Below are positions 45,841 through 53,298 of a stretch of 64,000 bases of DNA, piece by piece. A program made the translations under genes and the position numbers. The DNA comes from Sporosarcina luteola (lineage in GTDB: Bacteria > Bacillota > Bacilli > Bacillales_A > Planococcaceae), in assembly GCF_023715245.1 (NCBI RefSeq), contig NZ_JAMBNV010000006.1:18498-82497 (forward strand). Reading direction: 5' to 3'. A model generated the notes under the pieces. It did no database searches. It saw nothing but the letters and a program-made list of their open reading frames with translations, and was not told the origin of the DNA. Numbering within the stretch: position 1 is the first letter of the stretch; every line of letters begins with the position of its first letter.

Positions 45841-47103
45841 TCATTCACCTGCCAACTTCCTTCTTCCAAATATGAAATAGTAATAAATTGATGAAACAAT
45901 ATACAATCCTGCTGTAATCGTGAAGGCATACGCATAGCCCCAATAGGATCCGTTCGCGACAACGAGTCCAGTCGCAATAGGACCCATCGTTGCCCAACCC
46001 AGATTGAAAACCATCTGGTTCATGGAATTGGCGAGCCCTTTGTATTTATCCGACACGACTTCCATCGCTACGGCACTTTGTATCGGATTGCCGGCGTTCA
46101 TGAGCGCCTGCCGCAGGAGGAAACCGAGCGACGCCAACATGAGCGACGTCGTGTACGCCGTCAATAGCAGGAAAGGGATCGATAATGCCTGGAATAAAAT
46201 TATCGCCTTCACCTTGCCGACTTTCCTCGAAAGTGCTGGACCAATCATCGCCGCCACCGCAGTCATCGCCGAACCTAATGATAGAACAAGCCCGATATAG
46301 GAATTGGAGGCATCGAAACGGTTCGCGAAGTACAAATTCAAGTATGGAATAACCAAACCTGAACCGAAACCGATCAGCAAGCTTGCGAATGAAAAATGGA
46401 AGATGACAATGAGATTCCGCTTGAAGCTAACATCCGCTGATGGAGATTCCTCAATACGTTCCTTCGCCCCCATACCAGATTCAGTTGATTTCTCCTGCAA
46501 TTTGAATAAAGGAATCAAACCGATTGTAAAAATAGCTGCGCCCAAAAGCAATGCATATCGGATTGCTTCTACTGTGCCGATTTTGAAGACAGTTTCCAAC
46601 ACGTCCGCGATAATCCCGCCCGCCAAACTTCCGATGACATTCGCAATCGTTATGATTGCAAAATTGACACTGAAAAGCTTCACCCGTTCCGTAGGAGCAG
46701 AGTTCTCTGCAAGAAACGGGATGCCCGATACTTGAACAAATGCCATGAATAAACCCGTCAAAAATGCAGCTGTAATAATCGGTGTCTCTGCAACTGCAAT
46801 CCCTCGATAGAAGAGAGTCGCCACTGTTAAGACGGCACCGCCGACAATCATCCATTTCCGACCGAATCGATCGCTTAAAAAGCCTGCAGGGACGAGCATG
46901 ATAGCAGATGCCATAGCCGTCATGGAAATGACTTTGCCATTTATCGTTTCCGGCATACCGAGCTCCCGTATGTATAAATTGTACATGACCATGAAAACAC
47001 CCATTCCGATCTGGATGAGTGCATTTCCTATGATAAAAAGCCTAACATTCCGATTGAAGGAGGAGAATTTACGTCCCCATTCACTAAACCATTTCATCCA
47101 CAT
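45841..47103 (-). CDS. major facilitator superfamily transporter
   Basis: A 420-residue, 12-helix MFS protein. The loop 2-3 signature is GFLSDRFGRKWMIVG, and the second half carries a related IGPALSRKVGKVKA loop. The sequence fits drug/metabolite exporters, but no substrate can be named. Start at 47103 (MWMKWFSEWG), with GGGAAAG upstream; a frame 19 codons longer is unsupported. Monocistronic. Confidence 0.82.
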   Translation of the reverse strand: MWMKWFSEWGRKFSSFNRNVRLFIIGNALIQIGMGVFMVMYNLYIRELGMPETINGKVISMTAMASAIMLVPAGFLSDRFGRKWMIVGGAVLTVATLFYRGIAVAETPIITAAFLTGLFMAFVQVSGIPFLAENSAPTERVKLFSVNFAIITIANVIGSLAGGIIADVLETVFKIGTVEAIRYALLLGAAIFTIGLIPLFKLQEKSTESGMGAKERIEESPSADVSFKRNLIVIFHFSFASLLIGFGSGLVIPYLNLYFANRFDASNSYIGLVLSLGSAMTAVAAMIGPALSRKVGKVKAIILFQALSIPFLLLTAYTTSLMLASLGFLLRQALMNAGNPIQSAVAMEVVSDKYKGLANSMNQMVFNLGWATMGPIATGLVVANGSYWGYAYAFTITAGLYIVSSIYYYFIFGRRKLAGE

Positions 47104-47216
47104 TTCCAACTTTCCCTGACAATTACTTCGACACTCTAAATATACGTGTTTGCGAAACATTCTGCAATAGAGTTTTTAGGATAGTCAAATTTTTGCCTGA
47201 ATAGAAAAGAGAGCCG

Positions 47217-47247
47217 ATTTTATATCACATCTAACGTGATATAAAAA
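47217..47247. terminator. AT-rich inverted repeat before the MFS gene
   Basis: TTTTATATCAC / GTGATATAAAA is an 11-bp perfect stem with loop ATCTAAC. It lies after the zinc-ribbon gene on the minus strand and upstream of the MFS gene; it may be a terminator or an operator. Confidence 0.5.
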
Positions 47248-47283
47248 CAACTCATTCTCCCCTGTGCAATGTGGTCAGCTCTG

Positions 47284-47505
47284 CTAAATACCACGGATAT
47301 AATCACTTACAGTCTTCTTGAAAACTTTTGGATTTTCAACATAACTACCGACTACCCATCCACAATCCGTGCAAATCAGATGTATCAAACTATGGTTAAA
47401 ACCCATTTTTTCATAAGGTGTCACGCCTGCGTATCCTGATTGCTTACCTCTGCCTATCTCGTGGCTGCCGCATTTTGGGCATTCCTTCGCATTAAATTTC
47501 ACCAC
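47284..47505 (-). CDS. small zinc-ribbon protein
   Basis: A protein of about 73 residues with a CPKCGSHEIGRG knuckle and a second pair CTDCGW, forming a zinc ribbon, followed by a helical tail (KVFKKTVSDYIRG). Related small proteins in Bacillales are annotated as nucleic-acid-binding zinc ribbons. The ribosome site GAGGGGAG is best spaced for the GTG at 47505 (or 47502); the ATG at 47511 is too close. The frame remains open far upstream only because the 21-bp repeat array has no stops; that extension is not part of the gene. Confidence 0.72.
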   Translation of the reverse strand: MVKFNAKECPKCGSHEIGRGKQSGYAGVTPYEKMGFNHSLIHLICTDCGWVVGSYVENPKVFKKTVSDYIRGI

Positions 47506-47582
47506 TATCATCTCCCCTCTTCTACTAATACATTTACGGTTCGGCAACTTGAAAGTTTCAGCAAAATTGTGCGGACTACCTG

Positions 47583-47804
47583 TTTTAAGCGCGGCGGGGC
47601 TTGCTTTGAGCGTGCAGCAGCTCGCTTTGAGCGCGGAGCGGCACGCTTTGGGCGCGGAGCGGCATGCTTTGGGCGCGCAGCGGCACGCTTTGGGCGCGGA
47701 GCGGCATGCTTTGGGCGCGGAGCGGCACGCTTTGGGCGCGGAGCAGCTCGCTTTGGGCGCACAAACACGCGCTTTGGACGTGCAACCATTCCCTTTGGAC
47801 GCGC
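47583..47804. repeat. 21-bp tandem repeat array, locus 2
   Basis: Eleven units begin at 47583 and every 21 bp after it. The consensus is CTTTGGGCGCGGAGCGGCAYG; the outer copies are diverged and some keep the CTTTGAGCGCG core of locus 1 (11864-12000). Because 21 is a multiple of three, several frames on both strands stay open and spell heptapeptide repeats, but none has a ribosome site. The 366-bp gap between the zinc-ribbon gene and yheH holds nothing else except a terminator. Confidence 0.93.
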
Positions 47805-47820
47805 GCAATCTCAACCACAT

Positions 47821-47868
47821 AAAAACTGTCACAGAAAGTCATTTATCCGACTTTCCGTGACAGCCTCT
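47821..47868 (-). terminator. terminator of yheI-yheH
   Basis: CTGTCACGGAAAGTC / GACTTTCTGTGACAG is a 15-bp stem (one mismatch), followed on the minus strand by TTTTTAT, ten bases past the yheH stop. Confidence 0.92.
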
Positions 47869-47877
47869 ACCTATAAG

Positions 47878-49629
47878 TTAACCAACTCTCGAACTAGTTC
47901 CCGCCTGCAGTTTATACATCTGCGCATACTGTCCGCCAAGCGCAAGCAATTCATCATGATTGCCGTGCTCGACGATTTCACCGCGATCCAACACTAAAAT
48001 GCGGTCTGCATTTTTAATCGTAGACAAACGGTGGGCGATGATGAACGTCGTCCGACCCTTCTTCAACACATCCATTGCGTGTTGGATGATTTCCTCGGTT
48101 TCCGTATCGATATTGGAAGTCGCTTCGTCCAATATTAAGATGGCCGGGTCAAAGGCTAGTGCGCGTGCAAATGAAATGAGTTGGCGCTGGCCGGATGAAA
48201 GCGTACTGCCCTTCTCCACGACCGGCTCATCAATCCCGCCCGGCAAATGCTTCAACACACGGTCGCCGCCGACTGCGTCAAGGGCATCCTGGACTTTTTC
48301 ACGTGAAATGCGGGGATCGCCAAGACTGATGTTCGATTCCACGGTTCCGCTGAATAAATACGGATCCTGCAAGACGATTCCCATATGATCACGTATTGTC
48401 TGGCGTGACATATTCGCGATGTTCATTCCATCAATCGTTATTTTCCCTTTCGAAACATCATAGAAACGGAAGAGCAAGTTCATGATGGAGCTTTTGCCGG
48501 ATCCAGTATGACCGACGAGCGCGACCGTCTCTCCTTGTCTCGCCTCGAAGGAAATGTCCTTCAACACATATTCCTCATCCTTATAAGCGAACCAGACATC
48601 CTCGAATCGGACATTTCCACGATAACGGGCAATCTTCTCATCGCTGACCGGCTCCCCTTGGCGATCCATCAGTTTAAAAACGCGTTCTGCGGCGACGAGG
48701 GAATGCTCGAGTCGAGCGAACTGGTTGACAACCCCCGTAATCGGGTTAAACAACCGGGTAATATAATCGACGAATGCGTACAACATCCCTACAGAAATGG
48801 CGCTCTCCGCCGACAGTGAAGCACCGCCGAAATACCAGATCAGAAAGACGAAAGCGAGCGACCGGATGATGTCTACGAGATTATGGGATGTCGCCGCTTC
48901 GACTTTCAATAATTTGCTTTGATACTTATAATGCTCATCATTCAATTCATTGAATTCCCCATCCATCTGCTTTTCCCTGCGAAAAGCTTGGATGATCGTC
49001 ATGCCATTGATCGATTCATTGATCATCGCATTCATCTCACTGTTTTTGCTCCGGATAATATGGTTCACTTTTGAAGCGAACTTCCGATACAATTTCATCC
49101 AGACGTAAAGGACCGGCAGGACGAAAAGCGTGATGGCTCCCATTTTTGGATCCAAGTAAAAGAGTGCGATGAAGATTCCAAGCATATACATGCCGCTGAT
49201 CGCAAACTGTGAAACGACCGTCACATACAAATTCCGGATTGCTTCGGTGTCGTTCGTAATCCGCGCGACCACCTTCCCAGCAGGCAAATCATCGAAATAG
49301 CGGATTGGCAACGTCTGGATATGCCCATACAATTCGTTCCGCATCTTTTGGATAATCCGGTTCGCGGCTTGTTGCAGCAATAAATATTGGAAATACCTTA
49401 GAATCGCTGTCACGACCGCCAAGCTGAAAAATACAGCCAGCAGTTTGGCGATTGGTGTAAAATTGATCGTCTTATCTAGTGATGTTGCGATATGATCGTC
49501 AATGATCTTCTTCGCAATTAACGGTCCCATCAGATCCGCCGCGACGGCGAAGCCGAGTAGGACGATTCCTGTAATTAAAAGCTTCTTATAATCAAGTGCA
49601 TACTGCACTAAACGTTTACCCGTAGTCAT
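47878..49629 (-). CDS. heterodimeric ABC multidrug exporter subunit YheH (BmrD-like)
   Basis: A 583-residue half-transporter: six membrane helices (about residues 1-310) fused to an ABC ATPase. Walker A is GHTGSGKSS, the signature is LSSGQRQL, Walker B ILILDEATSNID with the catalytic Glu kept, and the H-loop IAHRLS. It pairs with YheI to make a drug exporter in which one of the two ATP sites is inactive. Start overlaps the yheI stop by 4 bp. In B. subtilis the pair (BmrCD) is induced by ribosome-targeting antibiotics through leader attenuation; a matching leader is seen here. Confidence 0.92.
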   Translation of the reverse strand: MTTGKRLVQYALDYKKLLITGIVLLGFAVAADLMGPLIAKKIIDDHIATSLDKTINFTPIAKLLAVFFSLAVVTAILRYFQYLLLQQAANRIIQKMRNELYGHIQTLPIRYFDDLPAGKVVARITNDTEAIRNLYVTVVSQFAISGMYMLGIFIALFYLDPKMGAITLFVLPVLYVWMKLYRKFASKVNHIIRSKNSEMNAMINESINGMTIIQAFRREKQMDGEFNELNDEHYKYQSKLLKVEAATSHNLVDIIRSLAFVFLIWYFGGASLSAESAISVGMLYAFVDYITRLFNPITGVVNQFARLEHSLVAAERVFKLMDRQGEPVSDEKIARYRGNVRFEDVWFAYKDEEYVLKDISFEARQGETVALVGHTGSGKSSIMNLLFRFYDVSKGKITIDGMNIANMSRQTIRDHMGIVLQDPYLFSGTVESNISLGDPRISREKVQDALDAVGGDRVLKHLPGGIDEPVVEKGSTLSSGQRQLISFARALAFDPAILILDEATSNIDTETEEIIQHAMDVLKKGRTTFIIAHRLSTIKNADRILVLDRGEIVEHGNHDELLALGGQYAQMYKLQAGTSSRVG

Positions 49630-51368
49630 ACTTCAACCTCCCCGATCTGCTGGCGGTCGAATTGCTCTTTATACCATCCGTTGTTCGCAAGCAAGTCCTC
49701 ATGTCTTCCTTCTTCTATTACACGTCCATCATCGAGCACGATGATCCAATCCGCGTGTTGGATAGCGGATAGTCTGTGTGTCGTAATGATTGTTGTCTTT
49801 CCTGAACGTTCCGACTGGATGTTCTCGATGATTTTCGCTTCGGTCTTCGCATCGACAGCAGACAACGAGTCATCCAGAATAAGGATTTCAGGATTTTTAA
49901 CGAGAGCACGCGCAATTGAAATCCGCTGCTTTTGCCCCCCTGACAACGCAACACCTTTTTCGCCGACAAGTGTATCTAATCCGGCCGGCAACATCTCTAA
50001 ATCTTTTTCGAAATGTGACAGACGGATAGACTCCGAGATATCATCCTCTGTCGCTTCCGGACGTCCGAACAGAATGTTTTCCCGTACAGAACGCGAGAAG
50101 AGCACATGATCCTGCGGCACATAGCCGATCCAATCACGGACTTGATCTTTCTTCAATGATTGAAGTGCGACATCCGAGAAGACGATTTCCCCGTCACCCG
50201 CCGGATATTCACGAAGCAGCTGTTTGACGAACGTCGTTTTTCCGCTTCCCGTCTTTCCAACGATGCCAAGCGTCTGTCCCCGCTCCAACTGGAGTTCGAT
50301 ATGATCCAGATTGACCGCGTGCGACATCGGATACGTGAAGCTCACGTCGTTGAAGCCGACGCTTTCCGGCTGATCGACGTCAATCGGATTGTCAGGATCT
50401 TTCACATCTTCCTCATAATCAAGCGTCTCCATAACGCGGTCCAGTGATGCATTTCCGCGCTGCAACACGTTGATCAGTTCGCCGATTGCAAACATCGGCC
50501 AGACGATCATTCCTAAATAGACATTGAATGTGACCAGTTTCCCTAATGTAATTTCTCCTGTTGAAACTAAAAACGCACCATACCCGAGCCCGATCATATA
50601 CGTCAATGCGGTGAGCACCTTCGTAAACGGCATGAACAGGGCATCGATCTTTTCAACATGCATATTTTTCTTGTACACGTCTTCCGTCATATCCGCGAAC
50701 CGTTGCTCCGAAGCACGTTCCTGCACATAAGCGCGGACGACCCGGACACCCGCCACGGCCTCCAGCACATTATCATTCAGCTCCCCGAACGACTCCTGCG
50801 CCGTCATATACCGTTCGTGGATTTTCTTGCCGAGCACCTGCAAAATGAATGCCAAGATCGGCAACGGTATAATCGCTGCGAGCGTCAACTTCCAAGACAC
50901 GACGAACCCCATTGTAATGATGAGCGTTCCTAAATACGCCGTCGAGTCGACGAGTGTCATAATTCCGAAACCGGCAGTCTCTGAAATTGCGCGAAGGTCA
51001 TTCGTCGAACGCGCCATTAGATCACCTGTTTTATTCTTCTCATAAAAAGTTGGGGTCATCTTCAGGAAATGCCGCATGAGCCGCGTCCTCAATTGCCGTT
51101 CAATAACATACGCCCCGCCGAATAGCTGGTATTGCCAAACAAAGTTTCCGACATACGCGACAAGCATGATAAGGAACATTGCACCAATGAAGAGTGCAAG
51201 CAGATGCGTTGTCATCGTCCTTGTATAAATGGTGTCAATCGCCTGCCCGATCAGCCAGGGCGGCAAGATGACAAGCACGTTCGCCACCATCAAGAGGATG
51301 AGTGCAATCGTGTACCTTTTGCGGTTTTCCTTGAAAAACCACTTTAATTTAAATAAAACCGAGAACAT
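49626..51368 (-). CDS. heterodimeric ABC multidrug exporter subunit YheI (BmrC-like)
   Basis: A 580-residue half-transporter with six membrane helices then an ABC ATPase. Walker A GKTGSGKTT, signature LSGGQKQR and H-loop TTHRLS are present. Walker B reads ILILDDSLSAVD: Asp replaces the catalytic Glu, the usual sign of the degenerate site in heterodimeric exporters. YheH supplies the working glutamate. ATG at 51368 has GAAGG eight bases upstream. It is the first structural gene after the leader region 51400-51751. Confidence 0.92.
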   Translation of the reverse strand: MFSVLFKLKWFFKENRKRYTIALILLMVANVLVILPPWLIGQAIDTIYTRTMTTHLLALFIGAMFLIMLVAYVGNFVWQYQLFGGAYVIERQLRTRLMRHFLKMTPTFYEKNKTGDLMARSTNDLRAISETAGFGIMTLVDSTAYLGTLIITMGFVVSWKLTLAAIIPLPILAFILQVLGKKIHERYMTAQESFGELNDNVLEAVAGVRVVRAYVQERASEQRFADMTEDVYKKNMHVEKIDALFMPFTKVLTALTYMIGLGYGAFLVSTGEITLGKLVTFNVYLGMIVWPMFAIGELINVLQRGNASLDRVMETLDYEEDVKDPDNPIDVDQPESVGFNDVSFTYPMSHAVNLDHIELQLERGQTLGIVGKTGSGKTTFVKQLLREYPAGDGEIVFSDVALQSLKKDQVRDWIGYVPQDHVLFSRSVRENILFGRPEATEDDISESIRLSHFEKDLEMLPAGLDTLVGEKGVALSGGQKQRISIARALVKNPEILILDDSLSAVDAKTEAKIIENIQSERSGKTTIITTHRLSAIQHADWIIVLDDGRVIEEGRHEDLLANNGWYKEQFDRQQIGEVEV

Positions 51369-51399
51369 ATTTTCAACCTTCTTCCTTCAATTCTCTTAA

Positions 51400-51459
51400 C
51401 TATCCACTTTCAAGAGATTCCTTCTTTAATAGTTTCCGTTGCTGATTGACAATTTTCAT
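51400..51459 (-). CDS. 19-codon leader peptide, second in the yheIH leader
   Basis: MKIVNQQRKLLKKESLESG, ending in TAG 31 bases before yheI. AAGGAG stands eight bases before the ATG, the best ribosome site in the region. Its first codons (ATGAAAATTGTCAAT) nearly repeat those of the 51-codon leader upstream (ATGGAAATTGTCAAT). Real translation is an inference from the ribosome site and the duplication. It might couple ribosomes to yheI or serve as a second sensor. Confidence 0.55.
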   Translation of the reverse strand: MKIVNQQRKLLKKESLESG

Positions 51460-51538
51460 GATCAGCACTCCTTTCTCATAGTTTTTTTATGGTTGCACGT
51501 TGGTAAACGTGGAAACACCGGGAATTCATTCCAAAGAC

Positions 51539-51573
51539 AAAAAAGGCACACGCCTCCTAAGATAAGCGTGTGC
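51539..51573 (-). terminator. second attenuator terminator in the yheIH leader
   Basis: GCACACGC / GCGTGTGC is an 8-bp perfect stem with a 12-base loop, followed by C and TTTTTT on the minus strand. It begins three bases after the T run of the first terminator. Confidence 0.85.
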
Positions 51574-51575
51574 TC

Positions 51576-51607
51576 AAAAAAAAGGGACGACTAAGTCATG
51601 CCGCCCC
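51576..51607 (-). terminator. first attenuator terminator, overlapping the leader peptide's stop codon
   Basis: On the minus strand GGGGCGGC / GTCGTCCC (two G-U pairs) with loop ATGACTTA is followed by eight T. The left arm is made of the last sense codons GGG GCG GC of the 51-codon leader, and its TGA stop is in the loop. A ribosome at the end of the leader would therefore cover the stem. Confidence 0.85.
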
Positions 51608-51751
51608 GGTACATTTCATAGAATAGTAAAAGAGCAGGTCAGCACGGAATTCATATTTTGTTGTTTGATAAAAAGAACTCTTTGCATTTTCCGCACCTTC
51701 CCAACTATTTTGATTTTCGAATAATTCAACAGTACCATTGACAATTTCCAT
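51596..51751 (-). CDS. 51-codon leader peptide of the yheIH operon (BmrB-like)
   Basis: A short frame reads MEIVNGTVELFENQNSWEGA, ENAKSSFYQTTKYEFRADLL, FYYSMKCTGAA. GAAAGG is placed nine bases before the ATG. Its 3' end forms half of a terminator stem and a second terminator follows at once, after which come a 19-codon frame and yheI. The size is close to the 54-residue BmrB leader that controls bmrCD in B. subtilis by ribosome-mediated attenuation. The start codon sits in the loop of a TTGACAA/TTGTCAA hairpin (51737-51757). Confidence 0.75.
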   Translation of the reverse strand: MEIVNGTVELFENQNSWEGAENAKSSFYQTTKYEFRADLLFYYSMKCTGAA

Positions 51752-51895
51752 TTGTCAATACCTTTCAACACAAATGAACTATATACCACTCAACGAAACA
51801 AATGATGTGGTCTACTACCGGTTGTATATGATATAAAGCAAAGTATATCATCAGAACCCCACGGCAAAGTATATATAGAGAAACGGGCGTGCCAG

Positions 51896-51920
51896 GAGAT
51901 ATTTTCCTGGCATTTTTTAT
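51896..51920 (+). terminator. orphan plus-strand terminator
   Basis: GCCAGGA..TCCTGGC followed by ATTTTTTAT on the plus strand. Both flanking genes run on the minus strand, so no annotated plus-strand gene uses it; the stem could also end chrA transcripts weakly. Upstream on the plus strand is a TTGTAT / TATATC promoter-like pair (51831-51858). Confidence 0.5.
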
Positions 51921-51948
51921 TGTATGCACATAATGCCTGCCGTATGTA

Positions 51949-53130
51949 TCACCCAACCAAAAGATGGGATAGCGCCCCCAATACAGCAGTAATCAATACA
52001 ACGAGCCAAGGAGCCATTTTGTAATACAGTAAAAGACCGAAAGCAATGATTGCGATTCCAAAATCCATGGCAGAACCAATTGAACTTGTAAACACAGGGT
52101 CATACAACGCCGCGAGCAAGATTCCGACAACTGCCGCATTCACTCCTTTCAAAGCCGCTTGAATACCTGGCTTCGAGCGAATGGCGGACCAAAATGGCAA
52201 TGTGCCGATGACTAGCAGGAACGACGGCAGGAACATGGCGAGTACAGCAACCGCAGCTCCCGACGGTCCATTCATCAGTTGCCCCAAATAACCGGCCAAT
52301 GTAAAGAGTGGTCCCGGTACAGCTTGTGCCGCCCCGTATCCCGCGATGAACGTCTCAGCGTCCATCCATCCAGCCGGTACGACTTCCCGTTCAAGCATCG
52401 GCAATACGACATGCCCTCCGCCGAAAACGATTGAACCGACCCGGTAGAAAATGTCGAAGATTGAGAGGAACGTATTTTCAATGAAAGACCTGATTGCCGG
52501 AACGCCTATTAGCAGTAGGAAAAAAATCGTCCATGCCGCCACTCCGGTCTTCTTGCCGAATGAAAGAGTGATCGATTCGGGCTTCGGTGCCTGTTCCTTC
52601 CGATATAGTGCATAACCGATGAATCCTGCCCCGATGATGATCGCGATTTGACCAACTGCCGTCGGAATCAGTAATGTCAGGACTGCCGCAACGAGGGCAA
52701 GGGTTATTCTCGCCCGATCGGGTGTCAATGACTTGCTCATCCCGACCAATGCATGTGCAACGACAGCGACTGCGACAATCTTCAATCCTTTTATCCAACC
52801 GATATCAAATGAAGCTGTCGAGGAAACTAGCCAGGCAAATGCCATTAACAGCAATACCGACGGCAATGTGAAACCGATCCAAGAAAGGATCCCTCCAAGT
52901 AGCCCCCCGCGCATCAATCCGATTGCAATCCCAACTTGTGAGCTTGCAGGACCGGGCAGGAACTGGCATAACGCCACGATATCCGCATACATTTTATCGT
53001 CCAGCCACTTCTTTTTCTTCACATATTCATCCCTGAAATAACCAATATGGGCTGCGGGACCTCCGAAAGACGTAAGCCCAAGCAGCAATGATGTGCGCAA
53101 AATTTCCAAAGCATTTTTTTGCTTCTTCAC
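51949..53130 (-). CDS. chrA: chromate transporter ChrA (two-domain form)
   Basis: A 393-residue CHR-family membrane protein built of two homologous halves; the motif FGGPAAHIGYF begins the first and FGGGHVVLP the second, with PGPASSQV and AVPGPLFTLAGYLG as the matching second motifs. It expels chromate from the cytoplasm, probably driven by the membrane potential; some members have other roles. GTG start at 53130, seven bases after GGAGG. Monocistronic and divergent from the CNNM gene. Confidence 0.9.
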   Translation of the reverse strand: MKKQKNALEILRTSLLLGLTSFGGPAAHIGYFRDEYVKKKKWLDDKMYADIVALCQFLPGPASSQVGIAIGLMRGGLLGGILSWIGFTLPSVLLLMAFAWLVSSTASFDIGWIKGLKIVAVAVVAHALVGMSKSLTPDRARITLALVAAVLTLLIPTAVGQIAIIIGAGFIGYALYRKEQAPKPESITLSFGKKTGVAAWTIFFLLLIGVPAIRSFIENTFLSIFDIFYRVGSIVFGGGHVVLPMLEREVVPAGWMDAETFIAGYGAAQAVPGPLFTLAGYLGQLMNGPSGAAVAVLAMFLPSFLLVIGTLPFWSAIRSKPGIQAALKGVNAAVVGILLAALYDPVFTSSIGSAMDFGIAIIAFGLLLYYKMAPWLVVLITAVLGALSHLLVG

Positions 53131-53240
53131 AACTACACCTCCAGACGTACTTCGTCCATTATACAAGACTTAAGCAATACTATTTGTTTTTTTCTTGTAA
53201 ATAATTTATCATTATCTTAACTAACCATTTTAATTTTACA

Positions 53241-53298
53241 GGAGGTGTGTACTTTGTTCTACCCCTCATTCGGGTGCGGAACAAAGTAAACTTATTTG
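53241..53298 (+). promoter_or_regulatory. hairpin between the ribosome site and TTG start of the CNNM gene
   Basis: A perfect Shine-Dalgarno GGAGG (53241-53245) is 50 bases from the TTG at 53296. Between them ACTTTGTTC (53251-53259) pairs with GAACAAAGT (53279-53287), with an inner ACCC/GGGT stem (53261-53264 / 53272-53275). Folding brings GGAGG to about 13 bases from the start. TTTG occurs on both sides of the insert-like segment. Confidence 0.6.

Noticed and set aside
47284..47832. Long minus-strand frame joining the zinc-ribbon protein to Cys/Ala/Lys/Ser heptapeptide repeats
   Set aside because: The extension is the 21-bp array read in an open frame; there is no ribosome site before it, while one precedes the zinc-ribbon start.
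47440..47997. Plus-strand repeat proteins across the same array
   Set aside because: Frames stay open only because the period is a multiple of three; no ribosome site, and they run antisense into yheH.
53241..53298. Magnesium riboswitch (M-box) or other known riboswitch ahead of the CNNM gene
   Set aside because: The folded segment is only about 40 bases and has none of the long conserved M-box helices.
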